Positions 33,510-39,020 of a stretch of 39,020 nt of DNA are shown here, one piece after another. The translations under genes and the position numbers were made by a program. The stretch lies in NCBI RefSeq assembly GCF_032586235.1, contig NZ_JAWHTD010000035.1, forward strand, positions 1-39,020, in the 5' to 3' direction. Within the stretch, counting starts at the first letter, position 1, and the number at the start of each line of letters is the position of its first letter. The stretch comes from Aestuariicoccus sp032586235 (GTDB lineage Bacteria > Pseudomonadota > Alphaproteobacteria > Rhodobacterales > Rhodobacteraceae). The notes beneath the pieces are model-generated. The model searched no databases, had not been told where the DNA came from, and worked only from the letters and a program-made list of their open reading frames with translations.

Positions 33510-34402
33510 GTGTCGCCGCCCGGCAGGGTCAGGCCGACGTTGCGGGCATAGACCTTGGCGATAGCCGCGTCATCCTCGCCGCCAAGCCCCATGCCCACGG
33601 CCACCATGTATTGCTGCAACGCCGCCGCCGTGATCGGCGCGGAGAAGCCTGCCGATTTCGCCACGTCCAGCACGATGCCCAGATCCTTGGGCCAGATATT
33701 GATCTGGCTGCGCGGGGTATAGTCGCCCTCGACCACATGCGGCGCGCGGTTCTCCAGCATCCAGCTTGTGCCGGCGCATTGGCTGATGACCTCGACGAAT
33801 TGCGCGGGCGCGATGCCCTGGGTCATGCCAAAGGTCAGCGCCTCGCCCATCGCGGCGATGTGCACGCCTGCCAGCAGCTGGTTGACCGACTTCATCGCCG
33901 ATCCCGGGCCTGCGGCGTCGCCCAGCTCGAACACCGTCTGCGCGCAGGCGTCGAGCACCGGGCGCGCGGCGGCAAAGGCAGCTGCCGTGCCGGATGCCAT
34001 GACCGAAAGCGCCCCCTCGGCGGCCTTTGCCGCCCCGCCCGAGATCGGCGCGTCGAGGTAATGCACCCCGGCCTCGGCGCAGCGCGCCTCCATGTCGCGG
34101 GCGAAGGCGGGCGGGACGGTGGCGCAGGAGATGACGACCGCGCCTTTCGGCAAGTTTGCCACCGCGCCGCCTTCGCCGAAGAGCACCGCCTCGGTCTGCG
34201 CGGCATTCAGCACCACGACCACCAGCGCATCGAGATCGCCGGGCAAGCCGCCACCTTCGCCGCCCGCGTCCTGAAAGCGCTGCACGGCGTCGGGGTTGAT
34301 ATCCAGACCCCAGGTCCGGTGACCGACCTTGAGGCACGACAGCGCCATCCCGTATCCCATCGAGCCCAGCCCGATCACGGCGGTTTTGACCTCTTGCGCC
34401 AT
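33506..34402 (-). CDS. ltnD: L-threonate (or erythronate) dehydrogenase
   Basis: A 298-residue beta-hydroxyacid dehydrogenase. The Rossmann motif is AVIGLGSMGYGMALSCLKVG at the N-terminus; YLDAPISGGAAKAAEGALSV is the substrate-binding signature, and GSAMKSVNQLLAG carries the catalytic lysine. The C-terminal helical domain is complete. It oxidises L-threonate to 2-oxo-tetronate with NAD. As first gene of the operon with otnK-otnC-otnI, it fits LtnD rather than 3-hydroxyisobutyrate dehydrogenase. GGGAGG stands before the ATG. Confidence 0.92.
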   Translation of the reverse strand: MAQEVKTAVIGLGSMGYGMALSCLKVGHRTWGLDINPDAVQRFQDAGGEGGGLPGDLDALVVVVLNAAQTEAVLFGEGGAVANLPKGAVVISCATVPPAFARDMEARCAEAGVHYLDAPISGGAAKAAEGALSVMASGTAAAFAAARPVLDACAQTVFELGDAAGPGSAMKSVNQLLAGVHIAAMGEALTFGMTQGIAPAQFVEVISQCAGTSWMLENRAPHVVEGDYTPRSQINIWPKDLGIVLDVAKSAGFSAPITAAALQQYMVAVGMGLGGEDDAAIAKVYARNVGLTLPGGDT

Positions 34403-34847
34403 AGTGAACCTCCCTCTTTGTCAGCCCCTTGCGCGGGTGGCTGCCCCCTGCGGGTCGAATGGACGCGTAAGACCCTGTCGGACGCGTTTATAACCATATC
34501 AGCCCCGTTGTCCCCGCCAAAACGGAGATTCGGCCCTGGCGCGGGCCGCCGGATCAGGGCGATCTTGACGAGGACCCGAGCCGTCGCCGATCATCGCGTG
34601 GCTGGCAAACGTGATGGCGCGTGGTGAGATTCGACGACCACCGGCCCAAACGCCCGGGTTTTCCGGAGTTTTCTGCAGGCGGCGATCGAAACGCCTTTTG
34701 TTGCAGCGCATTGCGCTTGCGTGCACCTCTGAGACATGCCGTCTCAGTCGGGCGAACCGCCTTGCTTCGAGGGGTGTTCTGGTCTACCAGACCAAGGAAT
34801 TTGGACCGGCGCTTGCGCGGTCCTATGGCCTTGAGAAAGGAAAGAAC
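34403..34847. other. Divergent intergenic region between ltnD and nuoF
   Basis: About 445 bases without a convincing gene. GGACGCGT occurs twice in direct orientation (34461-34468, 34480-34487), about 60 bases before ltnD, and may be an operator for the threonate operon. TGGTCT-ACC-AGACCA (34780-34794) is a 6-bp inverted repeat before nuoF. The nuoF frame is open through much of this stretch but shows no similarity to NuoF. Confidence 0.5.
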
Positions 34848-36128
34848 TTGCTCAAAGATTCTGACCGGATTTTCACCAATCTTTACGGGATGCATGATCG
34901 GTCGCTGAGCGGCGCGCGAAGCCGGGGGCATTGGGACGGCACAGCCAAAATCCTGCAAAACGGCAGGGATTGGATCATCGACCGCATGAAGGCGTCGGGC
35001 CTGCGCGGGCGCGGCGGTGCGGGTTTCCCCACCGGGCTGAAATGGTCCTTCATGCCCAAGGAAAGCGACGGGCGTCCGTCATACCTTGTGGTCAATGCCG
35101 ACGAATCCGAGCCGGGCACCTGCAAGGACCGCGAGATCATGCGCCACGATCCGCACACGCTGATCGAGGGCTGCCTGATCGCCAGCTTCGCGATGAATGC
35201 ACATGCCTGCTACATCTACATCCGCGGCGAATACATCCGCGAAAAAGAGGCGCTGCAAAACGCCATCGACGAGGCCTATGAAGCGGGCCTTCTGGGCAAG
35301 AACGCTGCCGGATCGGGATGGGATTTCGACCTCTACCTGCATCACGGCGCGGGCGCCTATATCTGCGGCGAGGAAACCGCGCTTCTGGAAAGCCTCGAAG
35401 GCAAGAAGGGCATGCCCCGGATGAAACCGCCGTTCCCGGCGGGCGCGGGGCTCTATGGATGTCCGACCACTGTGAACAACGTCGAATCCATCGCCGTGGT
35501 CCCGACCATCCTGCGCCGCGGGCCGGAGTGGTTTTCGGCCTTCGGCCGCCCGAACAACGCCGGGACCAAGCTGTTTGCGATCAGTGGGCATGTGAACAAC
35601 CCCTGCGTCGTTGAAGAGGCCATGTCGATCACCTTCGAGGAGCTGATCGAGAAACATTGCGGCGGCATCCGGGGCGGCTGGGACAACCTCAAGGCGGTGA
35701 TCCCGGGCGGCAGTTCGGTGCCGTGTATCCGCGGTGAAAACATGCGCGAAGCGATCATGGATTTCGACTATCTGCGCGAACAGCGCAGCGGTCTGGGGAC
35801 CGCCGCGGTGATCGTGATGGATCAGTCCACCGACATCATCAAGGCGATCTGGCGGCTGTCGAAATTCTACAAGCACGAAAGCTGTGGCCAGTGCACGCCC
35901 TGCCGCGAGGGCACAGGCTGGATGATGCGTGTGATGGAACGTCTGGTGCACGGCGAGGCCGATGTCGAAGAGATCGACATGCTGCTGGATGTGACCAAGC
36001 AGGTCGAAGGCCACACGATCTGCGCTCTGGGCGATGCCGCGGCATGGCCGATCCAGGGGTTGATCCGCAATTTCCGGGACGAGATCGAAGACCGGATCAA
36101 AGGGCGCAAGCACTACGCCGTCGCATGA
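34848..36128 (+). CDS. nuoF: NADH-quinone oxidoreductase subunit F, stand-alone copy
   Basis: NuoF holds the NADH site, FMN and the [4Fe-4S] cluster N3 of complex I. The 426-residue protein has DRIFTNLYGMHDRSLSGARS at the N-terminus, the NADH/FMN motif GRGGAGFPTG (54-63), NADESEPGTCKDREIMRHDP and GAYICGEETALLESLEGKKG. The N3 ligands Cys346, Cys349, Cys352 (SCGQCTPCREG) and Cys392 (HTICALGD) are intact. The start is TTG at 34848, after GAAAGGAAAG, because family similarity begins there. No other nuo gene lies on either side, unlike the usual nuoA-N cluster. It may be a second copy, or the cluster may have been split by rearrangement. A formate dehydrogenase or hydrogenase HoxF-type subunit was considered, but the sequence is closer to complex I. 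Confidence 0.93.
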   Translation: MLKDSDRIFTNLYGMHDRSLSGARSRGHWDGTAKILQNGRDWIIDRMKASGLRGRGGAGFPTGLKWSFMPKESDGRPSYLVVNADESEPGTCKDREIMRHDPHTLIEGCLIASFAMNAHACYIYIRGEYIREKEALQNAIDEAYEAGLLGKNAAGSGWDFDLYLHHGAGAYICGEETALLESLEGKKGMPRMKPPFPAGAGLYGCPTTVNNVESIAVVPTILRRGPEWFSAFGRPNNAGTKLFAISGHVNNPCVVEEAMSITFEELIEKHCGGIRGGWDNLKAVIPGGSSVPCIRGENMREAIMDFDYLREQRSGLGTAAVIVMDQSTDIIKAIWRLSKFYKHESCGQCTPCREGTGWMMRVMERLVHGEADVEEIDMLLDVTKQVEGHTICALGDAAAWPIQGLIRNFRDEIEDRIKGRKHYAVA

Positions 36129-36140
36129 TCCGTGCCGCCA

Positions 36141-36166
36141 GGTTTGCGGGCTGCGGCCCGCGAACC
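36141..36166 (+). terminator. Hairpin after nuoF, probable terminator
   Basis: GGTTTGCGGGC and GCCCGCGAACC pair over 11 bp (one G-T) around a TGCG loop, 12 bases after the nuoF stop. The tail is only TTGTT, so termination would be weak or factor-assisted. Confidence 0.6.
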
Positions 36167-36316
36167 TTGTTACCCCGGCAGAGACAGTCCGAGGTTCGAC
36201 GCCGGCAGCCTGTACGGGTCGTCGCTAGCTCTATTCGGCGCAGCGGACCGATTGCGTTGATCATATCAAGCTCAGCGATATAGGCTGCGGGCAAACTTCC
36301 CCGCAGGATCAACACA

Positions 36317-37117
36317 ATGCCCGACAAGATCACCGTCTATCACATCCCGGTCTGCCCGTTCTCGCAACGGCTCGAGATCCTGCTCGCCCTCAAGGGGGAG
36401 ACCGGCGCGGTGCGCTTCGTGACCGTCGACATCACCCGGCCCCGCGACCCGGAGCTGTTGCGCAAGACCCGCGGCACCACCGCCCTGCCGGTGCTCGAGA
36501 CACCCGACGGGCAAATCCTAAAGGAAAGCCTGGTGATCCTGCGCTATCTCGACGAATTGCTGGGCGCGCCCGTGCGCCAGGCCGATCCGATGCGCCACGC
36601 GGTCGAGAACATGCTGATCGCCCGCGAAGGCCCCTTCACGGCGGCCGGCTATATTCTGGTGATGAACCAGGATCCGGGCGCGCGGGACGCGCTGACCGGC
36701 AAACTGCGCGATCTGTACCGTGACATCGACGATTTCCTGATGCAGCACGCCCCCGAAGGTCCGTTTCTCTTCGAGGATTTCGGGCTGGCCGAGACGGTCT
36801 TTACTCCGATGTTCATGCGGTTCTGGTTCCTCGAGCATTACGAAGGATTCGGCCTGCCGCAGACCGACGACTTCGCCCGCGTCGAACAATGGCGCGCGGC
36901 TTGTCTCGCGCATCCCAAGGCGCAGCAGGTCAGCCGCGAAGAGATCGTCAAGCTTTACTACGACTACGCACGCGGCGCCGGAAACGGGGCATTGCCCGAG
37001 GGGCGGACGGTGTCCAGCTTTGCCTTCACGCCGCGTTGGCGCGACCGCCCGATGCCGCCGCAAGACAAATACGGGCCCGGTGCCAGCGATGCCAAACTGG
37101 GCCTGCTGCCCGCCTAA
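36317..37117 (+). CDS. Glutathione S-transferase family protein
   Basis: A 266-residue two-domain protein. The thioredoxin-like N-terminal domain (1-85) has VYHIPVCPFSQRLEILLALK, with Cys13 in a CPFS motif as in omega-class or Ure2-like GSTs, and the cis-proline region TTALPVLETPDGQILKESLV. The helical C-terminal domain (about 90-225) has FGLAETVFTPMFMRFWFLEH. A charged 40-residue tail is unusual for the family. The Cys suggests thiol-transfer or reductase activity rather than classic conjugation. It is a single gene with a poor ribosome-binding site, between nuoF and the broken ene-reductase. Confidence 0.88.
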   Translation: MPDKITVYHIPVCPFSQRLEILLALKGETGAVRFVTVDITRPRDPELLRKTRGTTALPVLETPDGQILKESLVILRYLDELLGAPVRQADPMRHAVENMLIAREGPFTAAGYILVMNQDPGARDALTGKLRDLYRDIDDFLMQHAPEGPFLFEDFGLAETVFTPMFMRFWFLEHYEGFGLPQTDDFARVEQWRAACLAHPKAQQVSREEIVKLYYDYARGAGNGALPEGRTVSSFAFTPRWRDRPMPPQDKYGPGASDAKLGLLPA

Positions 37118-37264
37118 GCCGAAAACGCAGCACAGCCGCATCGGTCGGGCTGCTCATTCGATCCATTTTCGATCAGGTGTCGGTCTTAATCGCCGGGTTA
37201 TCGGGTCAGCCGGTCTTTATTATGACAGGAAAGACGAAATCCTTGTCCGGAAGGCCCTGACGAT

Positions 37265-37441
37265 ATGAATGCACAGACCAATCTCTTCACCTCCCTTACC
37301 CTGCCCAACGGCGCGCGCCTGAAGAACAGGATCGTGAAGTCGGCGATGTCCGACATGCTGGGTGATGGCCGGGGCAACCCGACGCCCGCGCAGCTGCGGC
37401 TTTATGAACGCTGGGCCGAGGGCGGCGTGGCGGCTTCGATC
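37265..37441 (+). pseudogene. NADH:flavin oxidoreductase (Old Yellow Enzyme type), 5' fragment
   Basis: Only about 59 codons remain: NLFTSLTLPNGARLKNRIVK, SAMSDMLGDGRGNPTPAQLR and YERWAEGGVAASI, the N-terminal part of the OYE TIM barrel. Family similarity ends at about 37441, where the IS3-family element begins; the reading frame runs on to 37483 within the IS. The rest of the gene is not in the window. Full members have about 350-400 residues, so this piece is inactive. Confidence 0.85.
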
Positions 37442-37527
37442 ATGTCTGACGTCAGCACCCACCGGACAGATTTAGGTGTTTGAGCAACGGAGGATTTCTG
37501 GTTCATCGAAGCCATTATGGAGCGAAG

Positions 37528-37893
37528 ATGAACAAGACATCCGGAACATCGAAAGACGCCGCTGACAAGCTGGTGAGGGGCATCAAACGGAAGACCCGCA
37601 AACACTACTCGGCCGAGGAGAAGATCAGGATCGTCCTGGCGGGCCTGCGTGGCGAGGAGAGCATTTCCGCCCTGTGTCGCCGCGAGGGGATTGCCGAGAG
37701 CCTATACTATTCCTGGTCCAAGGAGTTCCTGGAAGCCGGGAAGTCCCGGCTTTCGGGCGACACCGCGCGCCAGGCGACGGCACCCGAGGTTAAAGAGCTG
37801 CGGTCGGAATCGGCCGCCCTGAAAGAGGTGGTTGCTGAGCTGACGCTTGAGAACCGTTCGGGCGGGCAAAGCGTCCACTGGACGCTTTGCTGA
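37528..37893 (+). pseudogene. IS3-family transposase OrfA, interrupted near its C-terminus
   Basis: The protein reads KRKTRKHYSAEEKIRIVLAG, LRGEESISALCRREGIAESL, YYSWSKEFLEAGKSRLSGDT, an HTH domain, then a leucine-zipper-like LTLENR. At ENR the expected end (L-L-K-K-S-M then an acidic GDGGDEE, still present at 37904-37944) is separated by about 43 bases of palindromic sequence, and the frame stops at 37893 inside it. The ATG at 37528 follows GGAGCGAAG. DNA binding may persist, but read-through to OrfB cannot occur. Confidence 0.88.
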
Positions 37894-37900
37894 ACCGCCT
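37857..37900. repeat. Short palindromic insertion 1 (in OrfA)
   Basis: GCAAAGCGTCCA (37866-37877) and TGGACGCTTTGC (37879-37890) form a perfect 12-bp palindrome around one C; GGCGG/CCGCC extend it beyond a small bulge. It separates codons that are adjacent in related OrfA proteins. The inserted length is about 43 bases (1 modulo 3); exact borders are uncertain. Confidence 0.8.
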
Positions 37901-37941
37901 CACCTCAAAAAAAGCATGGTCGGGGATGGGGGAGACGAAGA

Positions 37942-38460
37942 ATGAGATACCTTGCCTCTGAGAAGCTGGAGATCATACGCACGGTCGAGGCGTCGCATCT
38001 GCCGACCCGGCAAACCTTGAAGATGCTCGGTATCCCCAGCAGCACCTATTACGACTGGTACGCCCGCTGGTGCGACGGTGGCATCGACGGGCTTGCTGAT
38101 CGTTCTCCCCGACCTGGGTCGGTCTGGAACCGCATCCCGGACAAGGTGCGCGACGATGTTGTTGATTTTGCCCTGGAACACGAATACCTGACGCCCCGGG
38201 AGCTGGCGGTCAAATACACCGATGAGAAGCGCTACTTCGTGTCGGAATCGTCGGTCTACCGCATTCTCAGTGCCGAGGATCTGATCACAGCCCCGGCCCA
38301 TGTGGTGATCAGGGCCGCCCCCTCTCGGCAGATTGCTTTGCAATCGTCTGCCGGGCAATGGATGAGTTCCGCGACAAAACCAGCCGACCGAACGAACTTT
38401 GGCAGACAGACTTCACGTACCTGAAGGTGATCGGCTGGGGCTGGTTCTATCTCAGCACCA
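37942..38460 (+). pseudogene. IS3-family transposase OrfB, frameshifted and truncated
   Basis: The start overlaps the original OrfA stop as ATGA. HTH-type sequence is followed by MLGIPSSTYYDWYARWCDGG and ESSVYRILSAEDLITAPAHV, up to VVIRAA at 38319. About 41 bases of palindrome follow, after which the expected sequence continues in another frame from 38361 as DEFRDKTSRPNELWQTDFTY, with the first catalytic Asp of the DDE triad, then LKVIGWGWFYLST. At 38460 an IS6-family element replaces the rest. The continuing open frame to 38424 is a shift product. Confidence 0.9.
38320..38360. repeat. Short palindromic insertion 2 (in OrfB)
   Basis: CGGCAGA (38326-38332) pairs with TCTGCCG (38347-38353), and TTGC with GCAA inside, around a TTT loop with a 3-base bulge. 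It adds about 41 bases between codons for AA and DEF that are adjacent in related OrfB proteins, shifting the frame. Confidence 0.8.
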
Positions 38461-39020
38461 GGTGTTGTCAGAAGGATTTCTGTTGAGAGGTGCAGGGTGG
38501 CCTCGTAGCGTTACAACATGAGCAAACCTGACCCGTTCAAGGGCTTTCACAGTAGCCCCGAAATCATCCGGCTTGCGGTGATGTTGTATGTCCGATTTCC
38601 GCTCTCGCTCCGGAATGTCGAGGACCTGCTGCACGAGCGCGGCGTCGACATCAGCCACGAGACAGTCCGGTATTGGTGGCATCGTTTCGGTCCGATTTTT
38701 GCCGCGGAAATCCGGAAGCGGCGTACCGAAGGAATGAAATCGAGCCGCTGGCGTTGGCATCTCGACGAGATTTTCGTGAAGATCAACGGCGAGCGTCATT
38801 ATCTTTGGCGAGCCGTCGATCACGAAGGGGAAGTTCTTGAGAGCTTGGTCACGAAGACGCGTGACAAGAGGGCGGCGTTGAAATTCCTCAAGAAAGCAAT
38901 GCGGAAGCATGGTCAGCCCGTGGTAATCGTGACGGACAAGCTGCGGTCATATGGAGCTGCTCTGAAAGAACTCGGAGCTGACGATCGGCAGGAGACGGGT
39001 CGCTGGCTCAACAACAGGGC
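38461..39020 (+). mobile_element. IS6-family insertion sequence, left part
   Basis: The element begins GGTGTTGTCAGAAGG at 38461, directly after the OrfB codons for YLST, and contains an IS6-type transposase in the same orientation. The window ends inside it, so its right inverted repeat and any target duplication cannot be checked. Elements of this family move by replicative cointegration. Confidence 0.85.
38518..39020 (+). CDS. IS6-family transposase, partial at window end
   Basis: The frame is open from the ATG at 38518 to the last base (167 codons seen; full length is usually about 230-240). It reads MSKPDPFKGFHSSPEIIRLA, VMLYVRFPLSLRNVEDLLHE, RGVDISHETVRYWWHRFGPI, then SSRWRWHLDEIFVKINGERH with the first catalytic Asp, and VTDKLRSYGAALKELGADDR with the second. 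The catalytic Glu lies beyond the window. The N-terminal zinc/HTH-like part is typical of the family. Nothing seen is broken, so this copy may be active. Confidence 0.93.
   Translation, partial: MSKPDPFKGFHSSPEIIRLAVMLYVRFPLSLRNVEDLLHERGVDISHETVRYWWHRFGPIFAAEIRKRRTEGMKSSRWRWHLDEIFVKINGERHYLWRAVDHEGEVLESLVTKTRDKRAALKFLKKAMRKHGQPVVIVTDKLRSYGAALKELGADDRQETGRWLNNR

Larger units (their letters stand above)
37443..38460 (+). mobile_element. IS3-family insertion sequence, broken
   Basis: The left end is placed at about 37443, starting TGTCTGACGTCAGCACCC, because the ene-reductase similarity stops there. OrfA and OrfB follow with OrfB in the -1 frame, as in IS3 elements; a seven-A run at 37907-37913 is the likely slippage site. 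The element is cut at 38460 by an IS6-family element and has no visible right end. Each ORF also carries one short palindromic insertion, so it cannot move by itself. Confidence 0.85.

Noticed and set aside
34611..34847. Extended N-terminus of NuoF
   Set aside because: Seventy-nine extra codons lack similarity to NuoF, and a ribosome-binding site precedes the TTG at 34848.

Overview
The window looks like chromosome of a marine Rhodobacteraceae (roseobacter-type alphaproteobacterium). Supporting signs are the high GC, the dmdA-acuI pair for dimethylsulfoniopropionate (DMSP) use, trgAB-cysK, an SspB adapter of the alphaproteobacterial type, a circularly permuted two-piece tmRNA, and close matches in gene order (fumC-DUF4169-RHH). 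These are family recognitions from memory; no search was run.

Layout: 1-9253 is mainly minus-strand housekeeping: ccmE (plus strand), a low-GC HEPN-like gene attached to the end of eno, a DMT exporter, RHH and DUF4169 genes behind fumC, sspB, a chromate transporter, ssrA, two small genes and a FadR-type GntR regulator with operator-like repeats at its start. 9321-17482 is a plus-strand accessory metabolic block: DUF2182-DUF1326-DinB (a possible metal/thiol module), dmdA-acuI (DMSP demethylation and acryloyl-CoA reduction), a UspA, a BCCT transporter and a PLP enzyme of the cysteine-desulfurase fold. 17582-26231 holds phrB, cfa-trgA-trgB, cysK-mscS-alaX (4-bp overlaps) and tRNA-Ser(GGA).

26232-30840 is a damaged mobile island directly behind the tRNA: a repeat cluster built from an 8-base unit, a DUF3489-DUF2924-serine recombinase operon, and a divergent ParB/DNA-methyltransferase gene cut in mid-domain and joined to the C-terminal piece of a PHA synthase. 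30842-34402 is a tight minus-strand operon for four-carbon acid sugars (ltnD-otnK-otnC-otnI), giving dihydroxyacetone phosphate. 34848-36128 is a nuoF standing alone, away from any other complex I gene, followed by a GST-like gene.

The right end is a nest of insertions: an ene-reductase gene cut by an IS3-family element, whose two ORFs are each broken by a different short palindrome of about 40 bp, and which is itself cut by an IS6-family element running off the window.

Two signals cut across the annotation. One is an interspersed element (hairpin, then a TATTTT(T)G core and a purine-rich tail); its two gene-bounded copies lie inside gene pairs in the direction of transcription. The other is the family of short palindromes that interrupts transposase reading frames at the right end.
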